Positions 50,833 through 61,650 of a stretch of 64,000 nucleotides of DNA are shown one piece after another; the stretch's first letter is position 1, and every line of letters begins with the position of its first letter. Under the pieces are notes generated by a model. It was not told where the DNA came from, searched no databases, and saw only the letters and a list, made by a program, of their open reading frames with translations. The position numbers were made by a program, and so were the translations under genes. Source of the stretch: an uncultured Pseudomonadales bacterium (GTDB taxonomy: Bacteria > Pseudomonadota > Gammaproteobacteria > Pseudomonadales > Porticoccaceae); contig OX044363.1 in NCBI GenBank assembly GCA_943846685.1, positions 1,891,386-1,955,385 on the forward strand, given 5' to 3'.

Positions 50833-52278
50833 ATGCTCCAACCCGTCATTCTTGCCGGTGGTTCCGGTACTCGGCTCTGGCCTCTTTCGAGGCAACTCTA
50901 CCCGAAACAGTTTTTACCTCTTACTGGCGACAAAACCATGCTGGAGCTTACCGTCGGCAGGCTTGCAGGTCTCGATTGCGCGCCACCAATCATTGTCTGT
51001 AACGAAGATCACAGGTTTATCGCGGCTGAACAGTTGCGGCTTGCCAATATGGCTCATAACGGCATTATTCTCGAGCCCTGCGGACGCAATACCGGACCGG
51101 CCATCTGTCTGGCCGCCCTTCTTGCCAGAGAGATCAACCCTGACTCGACACTTTTAATTCTCCCGGCGGACCATCATATGGGCCGCCCTGAAGCCTTCAC
51201 AGCGGCTATTGGAAACGCCTCTCAGGCGGCTCTTGATGGTGCACTGCTGACCTTTGGCATTACTCCAGATCATGCTGCCAGTGGCTATGGCTATATCAAA
51301 GCGCAGCTTAAGCAGAACAACGCAACACCGCAAAAGATCAGTCAGTTTGTAGAGAAGCCCTCTAAAGAAGTTGCCCAGCAGTATCTGGATAGCGGAGAGT
51401 ACGTCTGGAACAGCGGTATCTTTATGTTTGGTTCGAATACCTTTCTGCAAGAACTGCAATCGCTGCGGCCGGATATTCACAGCTGTTGCGAAAAAGCATG
51501 GAACGGGAAAACCAATGATATAGATTTTCTTCGCCCCGACCCGCAGGCGTTTGAAGCTTGTCCTGCAGAGTCAATTGACTATGCGGTAATGGAGAAAACT
51601 GACAATGCCATGGTTATGCCGATGGATCCCCAGTGGAATGATCTTGGCAGCTGGTCTGCCCTGCTCGATCTGCTGCCTAAAAATGGTGATGGCAATGTTC
51701 AGGTGGGTGATGTGATTGGCTTAAATAGCACCAATAATTATATCCATGCCGAGCACAAGCTGGTCGGTACATTGGGGGTTAAGGATCTGGTGATTGTCGA
51801 TACCAAGGACGCGCTATTAGTTGCCCATAAGGATGATGTGGAAGACGTAAAACAGCTAGTCGAGATACTGAAAAAACAACAGCGTTCGGAGTATATTCAC
51901 CATCGAGAGGTCTACCGCCCCTGGGGTAAATACGACTCTATGGATCAGGGCCAACGCTTTCAGGTTAAACGGATTACGGTTAAGCCCAAGGCCAAGCTTT
52001 CTGTGCAGATGCATCACCACCGCGCCGAGCACTGGGTAGTGGTCAGCGGTACGGCAAAGGTAACTATTGATAATGTGGAAAAACTGATTTCTGAAAATGA
52101 GTCTGCGTATATTCCGATTGGCGCAGTTCATGCGTTGGAGAACCCCGGCAAGATACCTATTGAGCTGATTGAGATACAGTCTGGTAGCTATTTGGGTGAG
52201 GACGATATTGTGCGCTTTGAGGATTTATATGGGCGTGCTAAAGGGTTTTTGGCAGAGGTTTGTTCCGATAATGCGTAG
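50833..52278 (+). CDS. manC: Mannose-1-phosphate guanylyltransferase/mannose-6-phosphate isomerase
   Basis: The 481-residue bifunctional protein makes GDP-mannose. The N-terminal nucleotidyltransferase has GGSGTRLWPLSR (residues 9-20) and FVEKPSKEVAQQYL. The C-terminal type II isomerase cupin has RPWGKYDSM, KRITVKPKAKLSVQMHHHRAEHW and VHALENPGKIPIELIEIQ. An A/G-rich AAAAGGA precedes the ATG. With the neighbouring ugd it points to exopolysaccharide precursor supply; no glycosyltransferases are in the window. Confidence 0.95.
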   Translation: MLQPVILAGGSGTRLWPLSRQLYPKQFLPLTGDKTMLELTVGRLAGLDCAPPIIVCNEDHRFIAAEQLRLANMAHNGIILEPCGRNTGPAICLAALLAREINPDSTLLILPADHHMGRPEAFTAAIGNASQAALDGALLTFGITPDHAASGYGYIKAQLKQNNATPQKISQFVEKPSKEVAQQYLDSGEYVWNSGIFMFGSNTFLQELQSLRPDIHSCCEKAWNGKTNDIDFLRPDPQAFEACPAESIDYAVMEKTDNAMVMPMDPQWNDLGSWSALLDLLPKNGDGNVQVGDVIGLNSTNNYIHAEHKLVGTLGVKDLVIVDTKDALLVAHKDDVEDVKQLVEILKKQQRSEYIHHREVYRPWGKYDSMDQGQRFQVKRITVKPKAKLSVQMHHHRAEHWVVVSGTAKVTIDNVEKLISENESAYIPIGAVHALENPGKIPIELIEIQSGSYLGEDDIVRFEDLYGRAKGFLAEVCSDNA

Positions 52279-52296
52279 TGATGAGTGGGCTGATGG

Positions 52297-52385
52297 AAGT
52301 TCCAGCCTTCGCTGGGATGACGTTCCTTCGCTGGGATGACGATAGCTTCTTTCGTCATACTGGCGTCGGCCAGTATCTCGGAGTT
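52297..52385. repeat. Intergenic repeat copy 2 (GCTGGGATGACG and ATACTGGC hairpin)
   Basis: CCTTCGCTGGGATGACGTT is repeated as CCTTCGCTGGGATGACGAT at 52306-52342, followed by a perfect hairpin ATACTGGC-GTCG-GCCAGTAT at 52357-52376. The same modules in reverse arrangement occur at 92-200. This copy lies right after the manC stop. Confidence 0.75.
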
Positions 52386-52474
52386 TTAGCTGTTTGTTGT
52401 GAGTACTTCCTAGGAGATTTCTCCCTTCGGTCGAAATGACAATGGAGTTGCCATCCCGACAGACCACTTTAGCC

Positions 52475-52542
52475 GTCATCCTGAGCGAAGTCGAAGGATC
52501 TCAGCGGGCATCAAGAGATTCTTCACATACGTTCAGAATGAC
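52475..52542. repeat. GTCATCCTGAGCG...ATGAC palindromic repeat, copy 2
   Basis: The 68-bp element opens with GTCATCCTGAGCGAAGTCGA and closes with ACGTTCAGAATGAC, with GGATCTC and GAGATTCT as inner arms. It matches the layout of 216-300. A half-like copy CGGTCGAAATGAC lies at 52428-52440. It fills the manC-ugd gap (52279-52587) together with the preceding repeat; nothing else is seen there. Confidence 0.75.
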
Positions 52543-52587
52543 TGGGGGAGGGTAATTCGAGATAACAGGGTGGCGTTCTCATAGCAC

Positions 52588-53986
52588 CTAAGCGTTTTCC
52601 AAAACATTATTGACTGATGGCGCGGCACTGGGCTGCTCAGCGTCAACAAAATTTCTCCGCCCGATAGCAAAATACTGAATACCCTGCTCTTGCAGGCGCT
52701 TTGGATCATAGAGATTGCGCCCATCAAAAATAACCGAATACCTCAGTGTCTGTTTGATATGAGAAAAGTCTGGCGACCAGAAAGGTTTCCACTCAGTGCA
52801 CACCACTAGAATATCAGCACCCACTAACGCGGCTTCTTTGGTGCCACAGAGCATCAGGTCGTTGCGCACGCCATAGATATCTTGCGTGGCATCCATCGCG
52901 TGAGGGTCATAGGCTCGAACCATCGCGCCCTGCTTCCAAAGTGCTTCCATTAGAGAAACGGCTTGGGGCTTCGCGCATATCATCAGTGCCGGGTTTAAAG
53001 GCCAGCCCCCAAAGAGCGATGGTTTTACCCTTTAAATCGGTCTTTAGGTCGTTGTTAAAATAGGCCGAATATCTTTTTAAATAATCGATCTTTTTGCTGA
53101 TCGTTAACATTGGTCACTGCACTCAATAATTTCGGCTGATAACCGGCATTGATGGCAGTCGCTTCCATGGCGCGCAGGTCTTTGGGGAAACAGGAGCCAC
53201 CAAAACCACAGCCGGGATAGATAAAGCTATAACCTATGCGCGGATCTGAACCCATACCAATCCGCACCTGCTCTATGTCCGCACCTACACATTCGGCGAT
53301 ATTGGCGATTTCATTGATAAAACTGATTTTGGTTGCCAGCATGGAATTGGCGGCGTACTTGGTCAGCTCTGCTGAGCGCACATCCATAAAGATCAATTTG
53401 TCACGCTGACGGTTATAGGGCGCGTATAATTCCTGCATCATCTCTTCGACGCGGGTGCTTTCGGTGCCGACAATAATCCGATCGGGGCGGGTAAAGTCAC
53501 TGATTGCGGCGCCCTCTTTAAGAAATTCAGGGTTTGAGGCTACGCTGTATTCAAAATCGACATTGCGTTTATCCAGAGCCGCTTTAATAGTCTGGCTTAC
53601 TTTATCGGCAGTGCCCACTGGAACAGTGGATTTATTGACGACGACTTTAAAGCCCTGCATATGTTCACCAATGGTATTGGCTACATTGAGGACATACTGT
53701 AAATCGGCGGAGCCATCTTCATGGGCCGGCGTGCCGACTCCGATAAAGATCATATCTGCGTGCTTTACCGCGATGCTGCATCGCAGGTAAATTTAAGATT
53801 GCCGTCAGCCAGAGATTCACTGATATAGTTTTCCAGACCGGGCTCATAAATAGGTACATGGCCTGCATTGAGAGAGTCTATTTTGTTCTGGTCGATATCG
53901 ACGCAAACCACTTGATTGCCAACATTGGCAAAACAGGCCCCGGTGACAAGGCCAACATAACCGCTTCCAAAGATTGTTATCTGCAA
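52588..53986 (-). pseudogene. ugd: UDP-glucose 6-dehydrogenase, interrupted by frameshifts
   Basis: Four frame segments make one Ugd of about 460 residues, which oxidises UDP-glucose to UDP-glucuronate. The N-terminal [20 protein letters not shown] (TTG start at 53986, with AGGGAAG upstream) runs to about 53768; the central part 53753-53055 holds the catalytic [12 protein letters not shown]; a short part near 53070-52950 holds [20 protein letters not shown]; the end 52983-52588 holds [18 protein letters not shown]. Frame changes are needed near 53768, 53070 and 52950. Key residues are all present, so sequence error is as likely as decay. Confidence 0.85.
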
Positions 53987-54112
53987 AACACTTCCCTATT
54001 TATCAATATTTCCTGTATTTGGAAATTTAAATATAGACCACACAGCAAGTGTGAATAAGAAATTTTGCAGAAATATAATTCAGTGATGAGTCAAAAAGAT
54101 GTCAGGCAGATG

Positions 54113-55054
54113 TCAGAAATATGTCACCTGCCCTACTTTCAGAATCTCAATGTTATTGGAGTAGATTTCTTCAGGGCTGTACTTGAGGTTGGCGTATTTA
54201 AATTCAAAGCCTGAAGCGAGGATTTTTGCAGGAATCACTTTTTGCCCCTGCAACAGCAGCTCTTCTCCCATTTCGCCAAAAAGGATTTTCACCATAAATG
54301 CCGGCATGGTTAAAAAATCCGGGCGCTGTAAGGCTGCCGCCAGCGCTGAGCCGAAGTCAGCGATTGATAACCGGATGGGGTGCAGTGGCATTGACCGCGC
54401 CCTGAATTGCGGGATTGTTGATACAGTGGAGAATAATCGCCACCATATCGTCGATATGAATCCACGACATCCACTGTTTACCGCTGCCGATTGGGACCGC
54501 CCAGACCCAGCTTAAAGGCTGGCAGCATTCGCGCCAGAGCACCCTCTTCCCCGAGCACTATGCCGGTGCGCAGATAACAGATACGGCAGCCGAGGGACTC
54601 AAAGCGTTTGGCGCTGTTCTCCCAAGTGCGGCAGAGCTGATGAGAAAACCCATCAATGGCCTCAGCAGTTTCATCGACCGCCTGTTCGCCGGGACCGTAA
54701 TAGCCAATAGCTGAGCCGCTGATAATTAGCTTCGGCGCTGACTCTCGATTGGCGAAAAAATCAAACAGGCTGTCAGTGAGTATTGATGCGACTATCATAG
54801 AATTTCTGCTTTCTGCGGTGTGTCCAGCGGCCATTCGCCAGTGGTTCACCGGCCAGATTAAGCATAACGTCCGGTGTGTAGTCTGCACTGAGTTCGCTGA
54901 GGCGGCTGATAAGCTCTACAGAATCGGGCAGTCTGCGCGCCGCGGCCTTGGGGTTGCGGGTCAGAACACAGAGCTGCATCCCTAGCTGGGCTGCAGTCTC
55001 GCAAAAATGGCGGCCGATAAATCCACTGCCGCCGGTGACTAAAATTGAGGTCAT
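54113..55054 (-). pseudogene. TIGR01777/YfcH-like NAD-dependent epimerase, interrupted by frameshifts
   Basis: The start (55054) reads MTSILVTGGSGFIGRHFCET, the SDR/epimerase GxxGxxG motif, with NLAGEPLANGRWTHRRKQ. The next frame carries SGSAIGYYGPGEQAVDET and CYLRTGIVLGEEGALARML; a third carries SGKQWMSWIHIDDMVAI; the last carries ADFGSALAAALQRPDFL. Together they form the roughly 300-residue TIGR01777 family, of uncertain substrate. Frame changes fall near 54783, 54490 and 54380. It follows ugd's upstream side with about 125 bp between. Confidence 0.8.
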
Positions 55055-55243
55055 GATTTTCCCATGTAATTAGATGAGTACCTGTCTATAAATGACTACA
55101 CTACAAAATAGCTTGTGCAGCTGCAATCTTTCCTTTGATCAGAGCAGCTTGTGTTGCTAGAATCCACCACCTTACTGATACTGTCGGTTCAGTTAACGGC
55201 TTTTTTCGATCAATCATTCTCAACCATTTTTCAAGGCATTCCT

Positions 55244-56350
55244 ATGAGTCTTGCTAGCAAAGTTTTAGCATCTAATAACGATCTTCCAATTCGCACTGAT
55301 CAACCTGTTCACAGCGGTAAAGTGCGCTCTGTCTACTGGCTGACTGAGGCTGACAGTCGTCGCCTGATCGCCGACAAAGGCTATGATGTTGCCGCTGATG
55401 CACCGCTGGCAATTATGGTTATCAGCGACCGAATCTCTGCCTTTGAGTGCATCTGGCAGGGTGAGGGTGGCATGAATGGTGTTCCTGGCAAAGGTGCAGC
55501 ACTGAATGCGATCTCCAACCACTGGTTTAAGCTGTTTCGTGAGCAGGGCCTTGCGGACAGTCATATTCTGGATGTTCCACACCCGTTGGTATGGATTGTT
55601 CAGAAAGCTCGACCGGTGATGATTGAGGCGATCTGTCGTCAATATATCACTGGATCTATGTGGCGTGCCTATGCGAAAGGCGAGCGCAATTTCTGCGGTA
55701 TTGAGCTTCCCGATGGCCTGGAAAAAGACCAGCGCCTACCCGAACTGTTAATCACACCATCTACTAAGGGTATTCTCGAGGGCATTCCCGGCGTTCCGGA
55801 AGTTGATGATGTCAATGTGTCGCGCGCCGACATTGAAAATAACTACGCTGACTTCAAGTTCCGCAGCCCTGAAGATATTGATGTCTACGAGAAACTCCTC
55901 GGTGAAGGCTTTGAGGTAATCAGCAATGAACTGGCAAAAATTGGTCAGGTGTTTATTGATACCAAGTTTGAGTTTGGCTATGTCAATGATAAGCAGGGTG
56001 TCGAAAAGCTGATCTATATGGATGAGGTGGGAACACCGGATTCCTCACGTATCTGGGATGAAGAACAGTATAAGCAGGGCAACATTGTCGAGAATTCCAA
56101 AGAGGGTTTCCGCCAGCTGTTACTCAATCATTTCCCGGATCCGGATATCCTTTTAAATAAAAACCGTATGGCTGAGCGCAACGATCTGGCTCGTGACAAT
56201 GCGTTGCCGGAATCTGTAATGATGGCAGTGTCAGATACCTATCTGGGTATTGCGGAAAAGATTACCGGTGAGAAACTCAGTCTCTCCGATGATCCTAAGG
56301 CTGAAATTATTGCCACGCTTGCCGAGCAATATGACCTTATCGATCAGTAA
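55244..56350 (+). CDS. purC: SAICAR synthase (phosphoribosylaminoimidazole-succinocarboxamide synthase)
   Basis: PurC joins aspartate to CAIR in purine synthesis. The 368-residue product is the long form found in some Gammaproteobacteria, with [48 protein letters not shown] and [12 protein letters not shown], the last two being ATP/substrate motifs. The ATG at 55244 has AAGG upstream and fits the family N-terminus; the frame is open 31 codons earlier but is not conserved there. Confidence 0.95.
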   Translation: MSLASKVLASNNDLPIRTDQPVHSGKVRSVYWLTEADSRRLIADKGYDVAADAPLAIMVISDRISAFECIWQGEGGMNGVPGKGAALNAISNHWFKLFREQGLADSHILDVPHPLVWIVQKARPVMIEAICRQYITGSMWRAYAKGERNFCGIELPDGLEKDQRLPELLITPSTKGILEGIPGVPEVDDVNVSRADIENNYADFKFRSPEDIDVYEKLLGEGFEVISNELAKIGQVFIDTKFEFGYVNDKQGVEKLIYMDEVGTPDSSRIWDEEQYKQGNIVENSKEGFRQLLLNHFPDPDILLNKNRMAERNDLARDNALPESVMMAVSDTYLGIAEKITGEKLSLSDDPKAEIIATLAEQYDLIDQ

Positions 56351-56366
56351 TTTTACCGGCTGAAGA

Positions 56367-57518
56367 TCAGGGCTGCGTGGTTAGCGGCTCTGCAGAGCGG
56401 TAGTAACGGGTTGGAACCAGGGGCATTTCAGTAACTACTATGCCTCTGGGTTTTCCGCGAATGATGGCATTCAGGCCGCTGCCGGGCACTGAGTATTCAC
56501 GCTGTACATAGCCCATGGCAATAGGCAAACCCAGAGTCGGTGAAAAACCGCCGCTGGTGACAACGCCGATCACATCACCCAGGTTATCAATAATCTTTGC
56601 CCCGCGCCGAACTGGGGCGCGATGCTCAACAACAAAGGCGACACGGCACCTTTTTGGGGTTCTCGCCATCTCGGCAAAAATAGCCTCGTCCCCTAAAAAT
56701 CCCCCTTCTTTTATGCCGCCAGGACGGCGGGATTTGCTAATCGTCCTTAAAAGCCCCGCCTGAATTGGCGATATGGTTTCATTCAGCTCATTGCCATAGA
56801 GACATAATCCAGCCTCAAGGCGCAGTGAGTCACGGGCGCCCAATCCCGCCCATTTCACAACACCACTGGCTAAAAACTGCTCAGATAACGACTGGGCATG
56901 GGCCTGGTCAACGGAAATTTGAAAACCGTCTTCTCCGGTATAGCCGGAGCGGGAGACAAAGCAATCGACACCGCCAATAGAGAGATGGCAGCTATCCATA
57001 AAGGTTAGGTTAGACGCTGTTGGAGAGATTTCTTCCATCACCTGCACTGCCTTTGGACCCTGAAGAGCTATAAGCGCCTGATCGCTCATATACTCAACGG
57101 TAAAGCCCGACAAATGATTGCGCAAATGGTTTAAATCTTCTTCCTTGCGCAGCGCATTGACGACCAGGAAATAGGTGTCTTCAGCCCAACGGGTTACTAC
57201 AAGATCATCGATAATCCCCCCTTCGACATTGGTCATCACACCGTATAGTTGTTGGTAGATGGGCATCGACTGAAGATCAATCGGCATCAGCTTTTCCAGG
57301 GCAGCACCAATACCGGAACCACTGAGAATAATCTGCCCCATATGGGAGACATCAAATAAACTTGCAGAACCTCGGGTGTGGTTGTGCTCGCGCATTATCC
57401 CGGTGCTGAAGTGCAGAGGCATATTGTAGCCAGCAAAGGTAACCATTTTTGCCTTTGCTGCAATGTGCATATCATAGAGAGCTGTTTTTCTTAGCTGTTG
57501 TCCATCCGTGCTGTACAT
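56367..57518 (-). CDS. gcvT: Glycine cleavage system T protein (aminomethyltransferase)
   Basis: GcvT transfers the methylene group from the H-protein lipoamide arm to tetrahydrofolate. The 383-residue protein shows FAGYNMPLHF, FDVSHMGQI, DDLVVTRW, SRSGYTGEDGFQISV, GLGARDSLRLEAGLCLYG and TSGGFSPTLG, all typical. GcvH and GcvP are not in the window. It follows sdaA by about 70 bp on the same strand, a pairing that matches gcv2-type clusters of Pseudomonas. Confidence 0.93.
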   Translation of the reverse strand: MYSTDGQQLRKTALYDMHIAAKAKMVTFAGYNMPLHFSTGIMREHNHTRGSASLFDVSHMGQIILSGSGIGAALEKLMPIDLQSMPIYQQLYGVMTNVEGGIIDDLVVTRWAEDTYFLVVNALRKEEDLNHLRNHLSGFTVEYMSDQALIALQGPKAVQVMEEISPTASNLTFMDSCHLSIGGVDCFVSRSGYTGEDGFQISVDQAHAQSLSEQFLASGVVKWAGLGARDSLRLEAGLCLYGNELNETISPIQAGLLRTISKSRRPGGIKEGGFLGDEAIFAEMARTPKRCRVAFVVEHRAPVRRGAKIIDNLGDVIGVVTSGGFSPTLGLPIAMGYVQREYSVPGSGLNAIIRGKPRGIVVTEMPLVPTRYYRSAEPLTTQP

Positions 57519-57588
57519 TAGCTTTTCGCCTTTACGTTCCGTGTAAAATTTATTGTTCGTCTATCCGTGGATTATTATCAGCTATTCC

Positions 57589-58989
57589 TTAACATTCAAT
57601 AATATTAACAGGTACTTCTAGCACGTTGGTGGCCAATCCACCGCGGGAGGTTTCCTTGTAGCGCTCGTGCATATCTTCGCCGGTTTTACGCATGGTTTGT
57701 ATCACCTTATCCAGAGATACAAAGTGCGAACCATCGCCGCGCAAAGCCATGCGTGCTGCATGAATCGCCTTTACTGATCCCATTGCATTGCGTTCAATAC
57801 AGGGAACTTGAACCAGCCCACCCACTGGATCGCAGGTTAGACCAAGATTGTGCTCCATACCAATTTCGGCGGCGTTTTCAACCTGAGATGCGGTGCCGCC
57901 AAGTACTTCGGTCAGCGCACCGGCAGCCATCGAACAGGCGGATCCCACCTCACCCTGACAGCCAACTTCGGCACCACTTATCGAGGCATTTTTTTTGTAT
58001 AAAATACCAATTGCTGCTGCGGTCAGCAGAAATTTGATGACTCCTTCGTTGTTTGCGTTGGGAACAAAGCGCATATAATAGAGTAATACTGCGGGAATGA
58101 TGCCTGCCGCACCATTGGTTGGTGCTGTTACTATACGACCACCGGCAGCATTCTCTTCATTGACTGCCAGCGCATACAGAGTGACCCAATCAAGTACCGA
58201 TAACGGATCGGCCATTGCCGCTTCAGGGCGGCTCAATAATTGCTGATGTAACTCTTTGGCGCGTCTTCGAACATTTAGGCCACCGGGCAGCGTTCCACCG
58301 TTGGCCATGCCATTGGCTACACAGGCTTGCATCACTGACCAGAGATTTAGCAGTCCCTCGCGAACCTGCTCTTCACTGCGCCAAGCTTTTTCATTCTCAA
58401 GCATTAACTCGGAAATACTCAGATTTTTCTCTTTGCAGAGTTCCAGTAGTTGATAAGCTGATTCGAAGGGATAGGCTACAGTGCGGGGATCTTCAACTAG
58501 CTGGTCACTGCCCTCAACGGTCTCATCAATAACAAAGCCACCGCCAACTGAGTAGTAGGTCTGGCTGCTGAGAATCTGGCTTTCTTTATCAAAGGCGGTA
58601 AAGAGCATACCGTTGGAGTGGAACGGCAAAACTTTTTTCCGGTCGAGGACGATATCGGTTTTATGGTTATATTCAATGCTGTGGATACCGGCGAGATTGA
58701 GCGATTGCCCATCACAGATTCGCGAAACCCGCTCTTCAATCGAGGTCACATCTACAGTCTCAGGCTGCTCACCCTCAAGGCCCAATAGAACAGCTTTTGG
58801 CGTGCCATGGCCCTTTCCGGTAGCCCCCAGAGAGCCATACATCTCGGCTTTAATACGGAATACATCGGTCAGCAGTCCGGCCTCACCAAGAACCTCGACA
58901 AACTGCCGTGCTGCGCGCATCGGCCCTACCGTGTGAGAGCTTGAAGGGCCTATACCCACGGAAAACAAATCGAACGTGCTGATTGCCAT
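57589..58989 (-). CDS. sdaA: L-serine ammonia-lyase, single-chain Fe-S type
   Basis: This enzyme deaminates L-serine to pyruvate with a 4Fe-4S cluster. The 466-residue protein has the N-terminal beta domain ([22 protein letters not shown]) and the alpha domain with cluster Cys344, Cys386 and Cys397 ([29 protein letters not shown]). Order and length match family type 2. With gcvT downstream it connects serine and glycine catabolism to one-carbon metabolism. Confidence 0.94.
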   Translation of the reverse strand: MAISTFDLFSVGIGPSSSHTVGPMRAARQFVEVLGEAGLLTDVFRIKAEMYGSLGATGKGHGTPKAVLLGLEGEQPETVDVTSIEERVSRICDGQSLNLAGIHSIEYNHKTDIVLDRKKVLPFHSNGMLFTAFDKESQILSSQTYYSVGGGFVIDETVEGSDQLVEDPRTVAYPFESAYQLLELCKEKNLSISELMLENEKAWRSEEQVREGLLNLWSVMQACVANGMANGGTLPGGLNVRRRAKELHQQLLSRPEAAMADPLSVLDWVTLYALAVNEENAAGGRIVTAPTNGAAGIIPAVLLYYMRFVPNANNEGVIKFLLTAAAIGILYKKNASISGAEVGCQGEVGSACSMAAGALTEVLGGTASQVENAAEIGMEHNLGLTCDPVGGLVQVPCIERNAMGSVKAIHAARMALRGDGSHFVSLDKVIQTMRKTGEDMHERYKETSRGGLATNVLEVPVNIIEC

Positions 58990-59101
58990 AAGTAACCAAA
59001 ACCTTAGATTTAAAAGTAGCTAAATCATAACTATAGACCGGTTTTTAAGCTGTCGCGTCAGCCGTATTAAAAATACCTTTTTGAGCAGTTAGTTCGTGCA
59101 G

Positions 59102-60292
59102 TTAGATAGCAGCCGTTGACTTGGAAACTGGTCGGATTAACTGGCTATTCATGGTTTTTATGGTTGGGAAGACATAGTCGAGCTGAGCGGCATTGAGCTT
59201 CCAGTGCTGGCTTAGAATCGCCCTGATCCACTGACGTGTATCGCTGGTCGGCATCAAATCGCGACCCTGATATAAATTGGCCATAGAAAGCCCCGGCCAG
59301 CGACCCTCAATCTTACCTCCAGCAACTGCACCCCCGGTAATAAACATGGCGCTGGCAGTACCATGATCTGTGCCTCTGGTGCCATTCTCAGCAACGGTTC
59401 GACCAAATTCAGTGGTTACCACGACTACGGTATTATCCCACTGCTCGGCAAGGTTTTCTCGAATGATGGCAATGCCCTCGTCGAGCTGTGAAAACTTGCG
59501 ATCCAGACGGCCCAACTGATTTTGATGGGTATCCCAGCCGGTCATTTCTAACATCGCACAGTCGGGACCATCCTTATCTGCAAGCATCACTGCACAGGAA
59601 GCTGCCAAAGAAGAAAAGTTGTACTTATACTTATTTTCAACTTGCTCCATACCCGATAATAGCTGACGATTTTCCAGCCCCTCATCTAATCGCTCTGAGA
59701 GTAACTCGTCGTCTTTATATAAAACCTTTAATCGTTGAAAAAGGTCATCACTGGCAGGTCGAAGTAAATCCGGATACCAGGTCTTTGCCAGATGCTTGCC
59801 TCGCAAGCCAATCGGTACTGTATGTGCCACCGCTACCGAAGCACCCCTATAAACCTCTACGGCACGATTTAACCAACCGCTCTCGGTATCCACCTCAGGT
59901 AAGCCTGACTCGAGCATATCTTGAGCCTGAAAGTGCGAACGTGAATTTGCGCCTGACTCTGTTGCTACCACAGGAATTAACTGCTTCTTTTTATAGAGGC
60001 GATTCAACTCTTTAAATGCTGGGTGCAGGGCAAACCCGCCACCCAAGTCAAAAGCCCTGTCTTTAACCGGAGTCACAAGGCGTTTGCGGTGCTCCATCAA
60101 GCCTGAATCGGAGAGTGGCAAAATTGCGTGCAATGAATCCATAGCGCCGCGCAATATCACCCAGACCAACTTGGGTTTTAAATTATTAGCCGGTATATCA
60201 GTAAGCGACAGCGCCGCAGGGCTATGCCATGCGATAAAACTGCCGGCAGCTGCTTTGAGTAAGTCGCGGCGATCTATTTTCTTATTGTTCAT
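59102..60292 (-). CDS. DUF1501 family protein with Tat signal
   Basis: The 396-residue exported protein starts with a twin-arginine signal (KKIDRRDLLKAAAGSFIAWH), then the alkaline-phosphatase-superfamily DUF1501 domain (VWVILRGAMDSLHAILPL, FGRTVAENGTRGTDHGTASAMF). The role is unknown. The ATG at 60292 is better than the TTG two codons earlier. It lies eight bases after the DUF1800 gene, the standard DUF1800-DUF1501 pair of many marine bacteria. Confidence 0.88.
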   Translation of the reverse strand: MNNKKIDRRDLLKAAAGSFIAWHSPAALSLTDIPANNLKPKLVWVILRGAMDSLHAILPLSDSGLMEHRKRLVTPVKDRAFDLGGGFALHPAFKELNRLYKKKQLIPVVATESGANSRSHFQAQDMLESGLPEVDTESGWLNRAVEVYRGASVAVAHTVPIGLRGKHLAKTWYPDLLRPASDDLFQRLKVLYKDDELLSERLDEGLENRQLLSGMEQVENKYKYNFSSLAASCAVMLADKDGPDCAMLEMTGWDTHQNQLGRLDRKFSQLDEGIAIIRENLAEQWDNTVVVVTTEFGRTVAENGTRGTDHGTASAMFITGGAVAGGKIEGRWPGLSMANLYQGRDLMPTSDTRQWIRAILSQHWKLNAAQLDYVFPTIKTMNSQLIRPVSKSTAAI

Positions 60293-60300
60293 TATCAATC

Positions 60301-61650
60301 CTAGCGGCGCTGAAATTCGGGGCTTAATAAAAGCATTGCTAATCCCTGTGCGCGACTCTCTGCACCAGCTAATAATTTCACTGTTAATGGGGAAAGCTGT
60401 GAATCAAATATGCGCGCTGCAACATTCTTGGGTGTTTCGCTGGTTTTCTGGCTCAGTAAGCTCACCCAATCAATGCGTTTCATTAATGCATCGGAACCCG
60501 ACCAAGCTATATTCAGCTGACTATAGCCAGCAGGAGAGCCGGAAGCAAAAGGCTTGTGACCCATAAAATTAAGGCCGCGCATCAGTATATTTAATAAACC
60601 CTGATCAACAGCTTCAGGATGATTAACTGCTCGATAGGCGGACACTACAAATTCTCTGGGGGTTTTAAATTTATTCGACTGACTATCCCAGCTCTGCGGA
60701 TGCTTAATCATTGTGGTGACTACCGCCTTAATATCACCCTCAGTTTTAACCCATGTATCTACCATGGCTGAGACCAACTGTTTAGGCGGTTGATCAGCAA
60801 TCAAATGCTGAACAAGCTTATAAGAAATAAATTCTGCAGTCTTTCTGTGGCGGGCTAAATCGTGGAGTACCGCCCGCCCCTGAGCCTCGCCATTATCCCC
60901 ATAGGATTTACCGAGAATAATTCTGGCTCCCGGCTGATGATAGTTATCGCGAAATTTAAAGCCACCGTGCCCAGTATCACCTTCATCGGTAATACTCCAA
61001 CCACTGATGGCCATGGCCAACTGTCTAATATCATCGAGTGAATAGCCCCCATCTACACCTAGGGTGTGGAGCTCCAGAATTTCTCTGGCAAGATTCTCAT
61101 TTAAACCTCGCGCTCTTTTACCGGCCTTTGAATTTGGGCCTACTGATTTTTCATTATTGAGATAAACAAGCATGGCTGGATGCTGTTCAACTGCTATTAA
61201 TAGATCGGCAAAACTCCCGAATAGATTTGGCGCGATTGCTTCGCGCTCTAAAATGGGCGCTAAAAGAGTCATTGTCTGAGTGGAAACAGAGACACTAAAA
61301 TGATTTGAAAAGAAGTCTAGTAAACGCACTGCAAATGGAATATTTGTCTGCACAGACTGTTCCAGACTATCCATTATCAGACGCTGCCTATAAGGCCTAA
61401 TAAGCGTCCGGCCAATATCGGGCAGTTTCATGTTTTTCTGTCGTGATTGTTGTTTCAGCACTTTTATATCCGCAATCATATTAAAAGCCGACTCAGTATC
61501 ACCCAGTGTTTTATCAAACACCGGACTGACCAATTGCTGCAATAGCCACTGCTCAGGATCATGCTTTGCAGCAGAAAACTCTGCGCCCGTAGCCCCAAGA
61601 CCGAAACGGTTTACAGCAATGATTGCTCGATTATTTTTTACCGCTGCCAT
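60301..61650 (-). CDS. DUF1800 family protein
   Basis: The 449-residue protein has the DUF1800 pattern (NRFGLGATGAEF, FFSNHFSVSV, NENLAREILELHTLGVDGGYS, FKFRDNYHQPGARIILG, LVQHLIADQPPKQLV). No strong signal peptide is seen, although the first residues could be mis-set. The ATG at 61650 is used; a TTG lies four codons upstream. The function is unknown, and it pairs with the DUF1501 protein. Confidence 0.88.
   Translation of the reverse strand: MAAVKNNRAIIAVNRFGLGATGAEFSAAKHDPEQWLLQQLVSPVFDKTLGDTESAFNMIADIKVLKQQSRQKNMKLPDIGRTLIRPYRQRLIMDSLEQSVQTNIPFAVRLLDFFSNHFSVSVSTQTMTLLAPILEREAIAPNLFGSFADLLIAVEQHPAMLVYLNNEKSVGPNSKAGKRARGLNENLAREILELHTLGVDGGYSLDDIRQLAMAISGWSITDEGDTGHGGFKFRDNYHQPGARIILGKSYGDNGEAQGRAVLHDLARHRKTAEFISYKLVQHLIADQPPKQLVSAMVDTWVKTEGDIKAVVTTMIKHPQSWDSQSNKFKTPREFVVSAYRAVNHPEAVDQGLLNILMRGLNFMGHKPFASGSPAGYSQLNIAWSGSDALMKRIDWVSLLSQKTSETPKNVAARIFDSQLSPLTVKLLAGAESRAQGLAMLLLSPEFQRR

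Noticed and set aside
50619..51002. Open frame overlapping the start of manC
   Set aside because: It overlaps the conserved manC N-terminus in another frame and its product has no recognisable features; a leader role cannot be supported.
58990..59101. Glycine riboswitch before sdaA-gcvT
   Set aside because: The spacer is only 112 bp, AT-rich, and shows no tandem aptamer-like conserved segments.
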